From assembly GCA_017479315.1 (NCBI GenBank), contig JAFVCI010000036.1, positions 1-18,519 of the forward strand: a DNA stretch of 18,519 nucleotides, written 5' to 3'. Every line of letters begins with the position of its first letter. The stretch's first letter is position 1. Under the pieces are notes generated by a model, which did no database searches, was not told the DNA's origin, and was given only the letters and a program-made list of their open reading frames with translations. The DNA comes from Opitutales bacterium. Lineage in GTDB: Bacteria > Verrucomicrobiota > Verrucomicrobiia > Opitutales > UBA9783. The position numbers and the translations under genes are program-made. This document shows positions 1-6,777 of the stretch, piece after piece.

Positions 1-2
1 AA

Positions 3-1100
3 AGCGACGTTTGGGATGTCACGGTACCTTCTTTACGTCCCGATGTTACCTTCGAAGCGGATTTTGCGGAGGAATTCGTACGTTGGTTCGGTACCGATCG
101 CATTCCGTCGAATGTACCCGGCGGCATTGCCTGCGAACTGACGGATGCACCGGAACATGTTTTACGCCTGAAACACGCGGAAATTTTATCGAATGCGGGT
201 TTTTACGAATGTTACACCGATTCGTTAAGTCCGAGATCGTGGTACGAAGGATTTTTAACCAAAGAGCAACTTTCGGCATTATGCCTTGAAAAACCTCTGA
301 GCGAAGAACACGCCTGTCTGCGATTTTCGCTCATCCCCGGTTTGGTAGGTGCGTTGTCCGAAAATCGTAATCGCGGCAATCGCACCGAACGTTTATTCGA
401 AACGGGTCGCATTTTTAAAGTCAATTCCAGGGGGCAGCTCTGCGAATGCTTTGCAACGGCGTTTGTCGTGTGTCCGTCGCGGGAACGAACCTGGAAAGCG
501 GGTGAGGGTTGTGATTTTTACCGTGCGCAAACGTTGGTGCAGGCTTTAATTGCGGCGGGCGGTCAGATGCCGTCGGCGGTTTTGTCGGCGGGAAAGGATG
601 TTTCTCCGCTGTGGCAGGACGGTTACGGCGGCACCGTCGGTCGTTGGGAACAGCGCGGTTTTGAAGCAAATCTCGGTTATTTGAATTTAAATTTTACGCA
701 GCGTTGGTTTAAGGAGGAAGCCGTGCTCGCGGCGGAATGTTTTTGGTTGCCGGAGCGCATTCGCATTCCGTCATCCAAGATTTTACAACCGTATGCCGAA
801 ACGCCGACCGTCACCAAAGACCTGGCGTTGTGGGTTCCGAAGGAGACCTTGTGCGAAACGGTGCGTCAAACGTTGGTGAAATTGCTGAAAAAATTAACCA
901 AGCACCCCGTGGAAGTGTGCGACGTGCGTGTATTTGACGTTTTTGAAGATGTGAAGAACGATCGCAAAAGCTTTGCCTTCACGCTTACGTTTGGCGCATC
1001 GACGGGTACGCTCAAAGACGAACAGGTGCGTCCGATTTTTGAAGGTTTACAGGAGCAGATTGAAAAGCAGGGAACTTATCGGGTAAGGGACGGGAGTTGA
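3..1100 (+). CDS. pheT: Phenylalanine--tRNA ligase beta subunit, C-terminal part (5' truncated by window edge)
   Basis: This is the beta chain of the alpha2-beta2 PheRS, which charges tRNA-Phe in the cytosol. The frame is open from base 3 with no start in view, so the N-terminal tRNA-binding and B3/B4 editing domains lie outside; 365 residues are visible. The first visible residues (VTVPSLRPD, then WFGTDRIP) match the end of the B5 region. LSEEHACLR and LFETGRIF are typical of the catalytic-like core. From about base 792 (YAETPTVTKDLALWV) to the end is a ferredoxin-fold anticodon-binding (FDX-ACB) domain, with the usual KSFAFTLTF and GTLKDEQV elements. Seen: these motifs and an intact C-terminus. 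Known: FDX-ACB grips the tRNA-Phe anticodon stem. It converges on the orphan gene with only 32 bp between stop codons, and I see no clear terminator there. Confidence 0.93.
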   Translation, partial: SDVWDVTVPSLRPDVTFEADFAEEFVRWFGTDRIPSNVPGGIACELTDAPEHVLRLKHAEILSNAGFYECYTDSLSPRSWYEGFLTKEQLSALCLEKPLSEEHACLRFSLIPGLVGALSENRNRGNRTERLFETGRIFKVNSRGQLCECFATAFVVCPSRERTWKAGEGCDFYRAQTLVQALIAAGGQMPSAVLSAGKDVSPLWQDGYGGTVGRWEQRGFEANLGYLNLNFTQRWFKEEAVLAAECFWLPERIRIPSSKILQPYAETPTVTKDLALWVPKETLCETVRQTLVKLLKKLTKHPVEVCDVRVFDVFEDVKNDRKSFAFTLTFGASTGTLKDEQVRPIFEGLQEQIEKQGTYRVRDGS

Positions 1101-1132
1101 GCTTTTCGTGTGCATTATACATGGGGTTTCGT

Positions 1133-2233
1133 TCATGCTTTTTGTGTCTCCGCTTGTTTTTTTCTCTTATTCTCTTCATCTATCTTCACGAAGTAGGGAA
1201 ATGAATCCAGATCTTTATATCCCCCGTATATACAGCCGTGCTCTTTCACGCTTTGCGGAAGTTTCTTGAATTTGGCAAGTGTTTTTCTGCAATCGTTTCT
1301 GAATTTTTGCAAACACTCGGGTTCTTTATTGTCAATTTCTGACCCCGTCATGGCATCGTAAAAAGGTCGAATTTCCCCCGTAAATTCGAGGAATTTTTTG
1401 TTTAATTCCTTGCATTTTTCGTCACTCAATGTTTTTTCGCCGTTCAATTCTTCGTTTTCTTTTAATGCTGCATCTATGTCGTTGTTGAAGGATGTAATGA
1501 ACTCCTTTGCATTGTTCAAAAAATTATTTGTGACATGTGAAAATTGATTGGAAAGAAGGGTGAACAAACTTTTGCGACATGCGCCCGGATGCTCTTTCCG
1601 TATGAAATCACACGTATCAATTTTATCCGCCAATTCTTTAATTGCGTTGAAATCCGCTTCGGTTTTGAGATCGGTCAGTTTTTCCGCAATTTCCATGCCT
1701 TTACCGATTGTTCTCAAAAAACCGTATTGTTGTACCTTGAAAATGTCTTTTTTGTACAGTTCGCGGAAGCCGTCCCGAATAAATCCCGGAAGGCTTTGGT
1801 CGCCGGCGATATTTTCGACTGTATTCAAAAACGTTTCGATGCATCCGGAGATATTGCCAATCACGGTTGAGGTTATTTTTCCGTTGGAATTTGCCTGTGT
1901 GTGAATCAATTCTCCCAACGCATCAATGTTTTTTTCAACATTCCGAAGCAGTTTCTCCGGTTCCTGTCGGTAAAGTCCGATGTTGGTAAAGAATTGCGCG
2001 ATGCGTCCGAAACCTTTTCCCGCCATATTGGCGGTAAAAATATCGCCGAAACTTCGTACCGTGCGTGATGCTTTGAGTAGTTTGGCGTCGTTTAAGAAAT
2101 TTTCCTGCAGTTTTTTAACGGACGTTTCAAATTGTGCCGTTTTGTTTTCGGTAACTTTTGGAGAATGCGGTTGCGAACCGCTGACGGGATCTAGGTCGGT
2201 CGGGATTTTGTGATCGATAACGTTTTGTACCAT
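1133..2233 (-). CDS. Orphan protein of unknown function, mostly helical, 366 aa
   Basis: I do not recognise this protein. It is 366 residues, Lys/Glu/Asn-rich, with few prolines after the first 30 residues, and looks largely alpha-helical with amphipathic stretches. I see no signal peptide, no hydrophobic membrane segment, no nucleotide-binding motif and no obvious internal repeat. Six Cys residues lie mostly in the C-terminal two thirds, and the tail is strongly charged (EENKRKKQAETQKA). Its composition is AT-rich compared with pheT and gatA (21/60 G+C at 1441-1500). The start chosen is ATG at 2233-2231. No Shine-Dalgarno precedes it, but a TATAAT lies only 8 bp upstream, so a leaderless or very short-leader message is possible. 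It stands alone, between pheT (convergent) and gatC (divergent). Length and the absence of internal stops support a real gene; any role, such as a secreted effector, would be speculation. Confidence 0.75.
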   Translation of the reverse strand: MVQNVIDHKIPTDLDPVSGSQPHSPKVTENKTAQFETSVKKLQENFLNDAKLLKASRTVRSFGDIFTANMAGKGFGRIAQFFTNIGLYRQEPEKLLRNVEKNIDALGELIHTQANSNGKITSTVIGNISGCIETFLNTVENIAGDQSLPGFIRDGFRELYKKDIFKVQQYGFLRTIGKGMEIAEKLTDLKTEADFNAIKELADKIDTCDFIRKEHPGACRKSLFTLLSNQFSHVTNNFLNNAKEFITSFNNDIDAALKENEELNGEKTLSDEKCKELNKKFLEFTGEIRPFYDAMTGSEIDNKEPECLQKFRNDCRKTLAKFKKLPQSVKEHGCIYGGYKDLDSFPYFVKIDEENKRKKQAETQKA

Positions 2234-2241
2234 GGTGCTTA

Positions 2242-2247
2242 ATTATA
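2242..2247 (-). promoter_or_regulatory. Candidate -10 box of the orphan gene
   Basis: On the minus strand this is a perfect TATAAT ending 8 bp before the ATG at 2233. Transcription would start about 7 nt downstream, which puts the RNA 5' end nearly at the start codon. I see no good -35 at 17 bp; the closest, TTGTGA at 2276-2271, is 23 bp away. The box is a direct observation; promoter activity is inferred. Confidence 0.35.
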
Positions 2248-2403
2248 AATCGGTCTTTCTTTGAAAATTTTCACAAAAATTTCCTCCGCAAGGGTTTATC
2301 GATTGAATAAAAGACTTTAAAAAGGCAACTGTATGCCACATATGCATGAATTAGGGATTGCTTCAACGAATATCCGACGCACAATATGAAAACGGAGGCT
2401 TTT

Positions 2404-2416
2404 GGAGCATTTTATG
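2404..2416 (+). promoter_or_regulatory. Ribosome-binding site that decides the gatC start
   Basis: GGAG at 2404-2407 lies 6 nt before ATG 2414. A second GGAGG at 2394-2398 sits only 3 nt before an in-frame TTG at 2402, which would add four residues (MEHF). Spacing and the ATG favour 2414. Confidence 0.55.
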
Positions 2417-2692
2417 AAGGCGGATATCGATCAACTGGCAAAATTTGCGTGCATACGATTTTCGGAAGAAGAAAAGGCGATTTTTCAACAGCAGTTGCAG
2501 GACATGATCGGCTATTGTTCGAAATTGGATGCCATCGATACAGAAGGTGTCGAGCCGCTGTTGCATACGTTCGAACAGGAGGATAACGTCTGGGGCGGAG
2601 ATGAGCCGGCAGCATGCGACGGTTTGAAGATGTTGGAGCAAAACGCGCCCGAAATGCGCGACGGACAGTTGGTGGTGCCGAAAGTTTTGTAA
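2414..2692 (+). CDS. gatC: Asp-tRNA(Asn)/Glu-tRNA(Gln) amidotransferase subunit C
   Basis: GatC is the small subunit that wraps around GatA and stabilises the GatCAB complex, which amidates Glu-tRNA(Gln) and/or Asp-tRNA(Asn) in the cytosol. From ATG 2414 it is 92 residues, normal for the family. The N-terminus MKADIDQLAKFACIRFSEEE follows the family pattern of a helix ending in an acidic SEEE turn. The middle has LDAIDTEGVEPLLH, matching the conserved 'l..vdt.gvep' segment, and the C-terminus has the typical MRDGQLVVPKVL. It starts the gat block, is divergent from the orphan gene and lies 76 bp before gatA. Upstream, TTGCTT (from about 2358) with an AT-rich box near 2382 could be its promoter, but the match is weak. 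Recognition rests on these motifs and on the neighbouring gatA. Confidence 0.9.
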   Translation: MKADIDQLAKFACIRFSEEEKAIFQQQLQDMIGYCSKLDAIDTEGVEPLLHTFEQEDNVWGGDEPAACDGLKMLEQNAPEMRDGQLVVPKVL

Positions 2693-2970
2693 GAACGGAG
2701 GGTGTGGCGTTTTTTATATAAGGCAGTCGGCAGTATTGAAGGGAGCGGTTTAATAAACAAAGGATCGGATGGGCATGGAGGAAGAAACGTTATTTTTGCC
2801 GTTGGAACAGTTGGTTGCGGGGTTGAACGAGAAACGATTTTCGTCGGAAGAATTGACGAAGGCGTACATCGAACGCACGAAGCGGTTGGAACCTGAAATC
2901 AAAGCTTTCTTGTCGTTTGACGAAGAAAAAACACTTCGTGAAGCGCGCGCGTCGGACTAGCGCCGTTCGC

Positions 2971-2984
2971 AGGGGCGGTTGTTG
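2971..2984 (+). promoter_or_regulatory. Possible reinitiation site inside gatA
   Basis: AGGGG at 2971-2975 is followed by in-frame TTG codons at 2979 and 2982, 10 to 22 nt after the amber stop. The spacing of 6 nt to TTG 2982 is workable. It may be chance, since the DNA also encodes conserved GatA residues. Confidence 0.2.
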
Positions 2985-4250
2985 AGCGAATATGACGGTA
3001 TTCCCATCGGGTTGAAGGATATTTTTTCCGAGAAAGGACAACCGCTTACGTGTGCGAGTAAGATGCTGGAACATTACGTCAGCCCCTATGACGCCACCGT
3101 GGTGGAACGTTTGAAGGCAGCCGGAATGGTGTTATTCGGACGTTTGAACATGGATGAATTCGCCATGGGGTCGTCGTCCGAAAATTCCGCTTTTCAGGTC
3201 ACGCATAATCCGTGGGACGTTACATGCATTCCGGGCGGAAGCAGTTCCGGAAGCGCGGCGGCGGTGGCGGCAGGCGAAGTCCCGCTGGCATTGGGAACGG
3301 ATACGGGCGGCTCCGTCCGTCAACCGGCGGCATTGTGCGGCGTGGTCGGCACCAAACCCACCTACGGACGCATCAGCCGTTACGGCATTGCCGCATTCGC
3401 CAGTTCGCTGGATCAAGCCGGCGTGTTCGCACGAACAGTTTCGGGAGCGGCGGCGATTTTAAAATTACTGTGCGGTGCCGATCCGAAGGATGCCACAAGT
3501 GCGCGCAGGGAAGTGCCGGATTTTTGCAAAGAAATACAAAATAATCGCGGAAAGAAATGGACATTGGGCGTTCCGGAAGAATACTTCGGCGACGGTTTGG
3601 ATTCGGAAGTCAAAGAAGCGGTGTTGGCGGCGGTTGATTTTTACAAACAACAGGGTTATACGATTAAACCGATTCGACTGGAAACGTTGGAGTACGGTAT
3701 TTCGGCGTATTACATTATCGCGACCGCCGAGGCCTCGTCGAACCTGGCGCGTTACGACGGCGTCCGTTATACGTATCGCAGTCCGAACGCCAAAACGACG
3801 GAGGAGATGTTTTCGCTTTCCCGCAGCGAAGGTTTCGGTTCGGAGGTGAAGCGGCGCATTTTGCTCGGTCTGTATGTACTGAGCAGCGTAGAATACGACG
3901 CTTATTATTACGATAATGCACAAAAAGTGCGGCGTTTGATTTACAACGACTTCGCGGAAGCATTCAAAAATGTGGATGCGATTGTGACACCGACCTCGCC
4001 CGCTCCGGCAACGAAGATCGGCGCGAAAAGTACGCCGTTGTCCGTTTATCTGAGCGACATTTATACCGTTTCCGTGAACCTTGCGGGTCTGCCGGGCATA
4101 TCCATCCCCTGCGGTTTCTCAAAGTCAAATCTGCCGATCGGCCTGCAACTCATCGGCAGACCGTTTGATGAAGGCACGCCGTTGTCGATCGCGGAGGCGT
4201 TTGAAGGGGGGCATGATTTTTGGGAGAGGAGATCGAGGATAGGGAGTTGA
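2979..4250 (+). CDS. gatA: Open amidase body of GatA downstream of the amber codon (possible reinitiated product)
   Basis: This is the portion of gatA that stays open after TAG 2958-2960: 423 residues if read from TTG 2979, or 422 from the next TTG at 2982. It holds the complete catalytic triad (K83, S158, S182 in full-length numbering) and an intact C-terminus (GLPGISIPCGF, PIGLQLIGRPFDE). AGGGG at 2971-2975 lies 6 nt before TTG 2982, so reinitiation after the amber is conceivable. It would remove about 70 residues that form the N-terminal helices of the amidase fold and leave roughly a dozen residues before the catalytic Lys. Whether such a product folds or binds GatC is unknown. It is listed separately because it is the only long uninterrupted gatA reading frame. 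Confidence 0.5.
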   Translation: MLSEYDGIPIGLKDIFSEKGQPLTCASKMLEHYVSPYDATVVERLKAAGMVLFGRLNMDEFAMGSSSENSAFQVTHNPWDVTCIPGGSSSGSAAAVAAGEVPLALGTDTGGSVRQPAALCGVVGTKPTYGRISRYGIAAFASSLDQAGVFARTVSGAAAILKLLCGADPKDATSARREVPDFCKEIQNNRGKKWTLGVPEEYFGDGLDSEVKEAVLAAVDFYKQQGYTIKPIRLETLEYGISAYYIIATAEASSNLARYDGVRYTYRSPNAKTTEEMFSLSRSEGFGSEVKRRILLGLYVLSSVEYDAYYYDNAQKVRRLIYNDFAEAFKNVDAIVTPTSPAPATKIGAKSTPLSVYLSDIYTVSVNLAGLPGISIPCGFSKSNLPIGLQLIGRPFDEGTPLSIAEAFEGGHDFWERRSRIGS

Positions 4251-4286
4251 AATGAGCGATAAAGTTTAAAGAAGCGAGAAATAGTT

Positions 4287-5183
4287 ATGAAAATAGAAGA
4301 CAAATTGGAGATTGTAATTCCAACGTTTAATCGATGTGAAAAGCTGGGCATTACGTTTTCGTACCTGTTGGGCGAAAACAGCCCGGTCAAAAATTGTGAT
4401 ATTACGATTTTGGATAATTGTTCAACCGATGATACGCCAAATTTAGTAAAGAAAATTGCCGAAAAACATCCCAATGTGCGCTATCGCAGGAATGCGAGGA
4501 ATATAGGGATTTGGGGAAATCTTCTGAGAGCAAATGAAATTGCATCAAGAGAGTATTTTTGGGTTTTGGGAGATAATGATACCTACAATTGGAAGTGTTT
4601 TAATGAAGTTCATAAAGGTATCGAGGCCGGGGCAGATGTACTTGTAATCACCTACGGGGATTGCGATTGGAAACCAAAAGATCTCCGCACATGGGTAGTA
4701 CTGCCCGGAGGTTGGGATATATGTCCCTGCTTGATACTAAAAACATCAAACATTACAGATGAAATGCTTCGCTTAATGTTAGAGGTTGCATCAAACAACT
4801 TCACAATGTACCGTGGTGTTTTGCTTTTAAATCAAAATCCCAATCTTAAGGTGATTGCCGTGAAAGCGGACGTTGTAAATTGGGTCAGACTAGAGAAAAA
4901 AAGTTACAACGATGGTACAGCATTTCCATTGATTAGAGAAATGGCATACACTCTAATGTTTAGAGAAATAAAAATAAAAACAATACAAAGAGAAGTGTTC
5001 GATTATATGTTTTCTCCTTGTGGGGTTATCATAGGTCTATACATGGGTAAAAAACGCTTTTGGTTGCATTTCCTTCTTGCTCCCTGGAAACAGAAATTTC
5101 ATCTTTTAATTACAGGACATTGGAAATTATTCAAACGAATATTGCAAAAATTGATTCATTTGGATTTTAGCATAAAAAACTAA
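4287..5183 (+). CDS. Family 2 (GT-A fold) glycosyltransferase
   Basis: This is probably a cytosolic or membrane-associated transferase that adds a sugar to a growing surface glycan. The 298 residues begin with the GT2 nucleotide-sugar fold: EIVIPTFNRCEKL, then ITILDNCSTDDT (the 'vDn.StD.t' element), and VRYRRNARNIGIWGN. The metal-binding DxD equivalent is LGDNDTY around residue 97. The C-terminal third has basic, aromatic-rich stretches (KKRFWLHFLLAPWKQKF) that could lie against the membrane; there is no clear transmembrane helix. The acceptor and donor cannot be read from sequence. Composition is strikingly AT-rich (15/60 G+C at 4921-4980) beside gatA, which suggests recent acquisition. It starts 36 bp after gatA, with only a weak GA-rich RBS, and is followed 4 bp later by rfbC. 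Confidence 0.85.
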   Translation: MKIEDKLEIVIPTFNRCEKLGITFSYLLGENSPVKNCDITILDNCSTDDTPNLVKKIAEKHPNVRYRRNARNIGIWGNLLRANEIASREYFWVLGDNDTYNWKCFNEVHKGIEAGADVLVITYGDCDWKPKDLRTWVVLPGGWDICPCLILKTSNITDEMLRLMLEVASNNFTMYRGVLLLNQNPNLKVIAVKADVVNWVRLEKKSYNDGTAFPLIREMAYTLMFREIKIKTIQREVFDYMFSPCGVIIGLYMGKKRFWLHFLLAPWKQKFHLLITGHWKLFKRILQKLIHLDFSIKN

Positions 5184-5187
5184 GTTC

Positions 5188-5718
5188 ATGCAATTTATAC
5201 CATTAAAAGTCAAAGGTGTTTTCCTGATTGAGAGATCATGTTTTGAAGATGAACGCGGTGTGTTCTATCGACAATTTTGCAAACGGGAATTTGAGAAAGC
5301 CGGGATTGCGTTCGATGTAAAGCAGATAAATATCTCCATCAATCCGAACGCTGGCACGTTGCGTGGGTTGCATGTTCAGAAAAAGCCGTATCAAGAGGCA
5401 AAAATAATCAGTTGTATACAGGGAAAAATTTTTGATGTGTTGGCAGATGTACGTCCGAACAGTCCGACATATTTACAATGGATCGGCGTGGAGTTGTCCG
5501 GCGATAACCGAAAAAGTTTATATTGCCCGCCGGGCGTTGCGCACGGTTTTCAAACGTTATGTGATCAATGTATTGTGTGTTATCTGGTGGATGAGTTTTA
5601 TACTCCCGAAGCTGAAGCTCCAGTGCGCTGGAATGATCCGCAGTTGAATATTAAATGGCCTGCATGCGATTATCGAATCGTCAGCCAAAAAGATGCAAGT
5701 GCGCCGTTTCTCAAGTAG
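5188..5718 (+). CDS. rfbC: dTDP-4-dehydrorhamnose 3,5-epimerase family protein (RmlC-like cupin)
   Basis: RfbC/RmlC epimerises C3 and C5 of dTDP-4-keto-6-deoxyglucose on the route to dTDP-rhamnose and related deoxysugars. At 176 residues it has the normal length. The cupin fold is clear: DERGVFYRQF, the RGLH motif with catalytic His62, FDVLADVRPNSPTY, then PPGVAHGFQTL (His119) and YLVDEFYTPEAE with Tyr132 and Tyr138. Tyr132 is the usual acid in true 3,5-epimerases, so activity is likely. It ends in TAG at 5716-5718 at the expected C-terminus. It is coupled with the glycosyltransferase (4-bp gap) and the SDR (3-bp gap). Without rfbA, rfbB or rfbD in view, the sugar made is uncertain; RmlC relatives also work in other dTDP- and CDP-deoxysugar pathways. 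Confidence 0.88.
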   Translation: MQFIPLKVKGVFLIERSCFEDERGVFYRQFCKREFEKAGIAFDVKQINISINPNAGTLRGLHVQKKPYQEAKIISCIQGKIFDVLADVRPNSPTYLQWIGVELSGDNRKSLYCPPGVAHGFQTLCDQCIVCYLVDEFYTPEAEAPVRWNDPQLNIKWPACDYRIVSQKDASAPFLK

Positions 5719-5721
5719 AGA

Positions 5722-6648
5722 ATGAGGAAAATGAAGAAAAGAATATTATTAACGGGTGCGAGCGGGTGTATTGGTAGGTATGTACGAGAAATTCTTTTAC
5801 AAAAAGAATTTGAGGTATATGCTCCTACTCGACGGGAAAGTCCAGCTGGAGGCGGCATTCATTGGATAAAAGGAGACATCCTGGATGGCACTTTTATCGA
5901 TAGAATGATGGCGGGAATTAAACCCGAATGTTTATTGCATTTGGCGTGGAACCTTGAGGAAGGGCATTATCAATCGAACAAAAATTACTCTTTTCTGTCA
6001 TCGGGAATTCGTTTAGCGCAGGCTTTTGCCGAAAACGGCGGGAAACGGGCGTTGTATATCGGCAGTTTCGCGGAATATGCGACTTCCGATCGCCCGTTGA
6101 AGGAAACGGATGCCTTGGATTTGGATCAAACGCATTATGCTTTTTGCAAGCATCACCTGCATGAAATTGCGGAGCGGTATTTCCGTGTAAATGGTGTTTC
6201 TTTTGGTTACGCTCGAATATCTTTCAATTTCGGTGCTCGGAATATACACAGACATCGGTTTATGGGTTTACTGTTGGAACATTTCCGAAATGATCAACCG
6301 CTCGTCATTAAAGGCGGATCGTTATTGAGAGATTTTATTTACGTCAAGGATACTACGGCAGCGTTGGTGCAATTTTTAGGGAGTGATGTTGAAGGTACGG
6401 TGAATATCTGTACCGGAAAGGCGACATCGACAAAAGATTTTGTAACGTTGTTTGCAAAAAAAGTCGGGAAGGAACATTTGTTGGTTTTTAAAGATGATTG
6501 TGCCGATCAGGTGCCTATACAATTCGGTGATACCACGCGTTTGGTGAAAGAGGTCGGTTATACGCCGCGTTACACGGTGGAACAGGGATTATCGGAAATT
6601 GCAGAGGAGTTTTTAAAAGCAGAAAAAGAACGAAAAACGAAAAATTGA
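5722..6648 (+). CDS. NAD(P)-dependent extended SDR, nucleotide-sugar epimerase/reductase/dehydratase type
   Basis: This is a Rossmann-fold enzyme of the extended short-chain dehydrogenase family that modifies nucleotide-activated sugars. In its 308 residues, GASGCIG (12-18) is the cofactor loop, followed by KGDILD, HLAWNLEEGHY, the catalytic Ser115 in YIGSFAEY and the YxxxK pair Tyr139/Lys143 in HYAFCKHH. Later RISFNFG, RDFIYVKDTTAA and VNICTGKATS follow the family pattern. Its partner rfbC supports a deoxysugar role: it could be the reductase that follows the epimerase, or a CDP-deoxyhexose synthase of the RfbJ/RfbS kind. I cannot decide the substrate. ATG 5722 is taken as start, 3 bp after rfbC; ATG 5731 is an alternative. 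The RBS is weak, so translation may be coupled. It is followed by 129 bp before gatB. Confidence 0.85.
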   Translation: MRKMKKRILLTGASGCIGRYVREILLQKEFEVYAPTRRESPAGGGIHWIKGDILDGTFIDRMMAGIKPECLLHLAWNLEEGHYQSNKNYSFLSSGIRLAQAFAENGGKRALYIGSFAEYATSDRPLKETDALDLDQTHYAFCKHHLHEIAERYFRVNGVSFGYARISFNFGARNIHRHRFMGLLLEHFRNDQPLVIKGGSLLRDFIYVKDTTAALVQFLGSDVEGTVNICTGKATSTKDFVTLFAKKVGKEHLLVFKDDCADQVPIQFGDTTRLVKEVGYTPRYTVEQGLSEIAEEFLKAEKERKTKN

Positions 6649-6749
6649 CGGTATCGTTCGGTTACAATGGTTGAGGTGTGTTGGTGAGTTTCGGCAGGTT
6701 GAAAGTTTGTGATGGCGTAAGTAGTTTAGAGATTGTCGTCTGAGAATAA

Positions 6750-6770
6750 GAAGGTTACCTTCAAGGAAGA
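6750..6770 (+). promoter_or_regulatory. Small hairpin next to the gatB Shine-Dalgarno
   Basis: GAAGG-TTA-CCTTC (6750-6762) is a perfect 5-bp stem directly before the AAGGAAG ribosome-binding site (6763-6769). CTTC of the hairpin could instead pair with GAAG of the SD. Regulation is inference; the hairpin is small. Confidence 0.25.
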
Positions 6771-6777
6771 GTTGTTT

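Larger units (their letters stand above)
2769..4250 (+). pseudogene. gatA: Glutamyl-tRNA(Gln) amidotransferase subunit A, full-length frame interrupted by an in-frame TAG
   Basis: GatA is the amidase of GatCAB that releases ammonia from glutamine for tRNA amidation. The frame from ATG 2769 to the stop at 4248-4250 spans 493 codons, normal for GatA, and is broken only by TAG at 2958-2960 (codon 64). Before it, the N-terminal helices read normally (LTKAYIERTKRLEPEIKAFL). After it, sequence resumes in the same frame with RRSQGRLL and then YDGIPIGLKD. The Ser-cisSer-Lys triad is intact: K83, S158 in GGSSSGSAA, and S182 in GTDTGGS, with the same 24-residue Ser-Ser spacing as in S. aureus GatA (S154, S178). 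Family members usually have a coding residue such as Glu at the TAG, so GAG to TAG is likely. No frameshift or other stop was seen. Possible explanations are a sequencing error, suppression, reinitiation downstream or true loss; I cannot choose from sequence alone. AGGA at 2761-2764 can serve ATG 2769 or 2775. Confidence 0.85.

Noticed and set aside
2958..2960. TAG reassigned to an amino acid in this organism
   Set aside because: rfbC, der and bioA all end in TAG at normal family C-termini, so TAG is used as stop.
3465..3923. 152-codon minus-strand frame inside gatA
   Set aside because: Antisense shadow of conserved GatA sequence.
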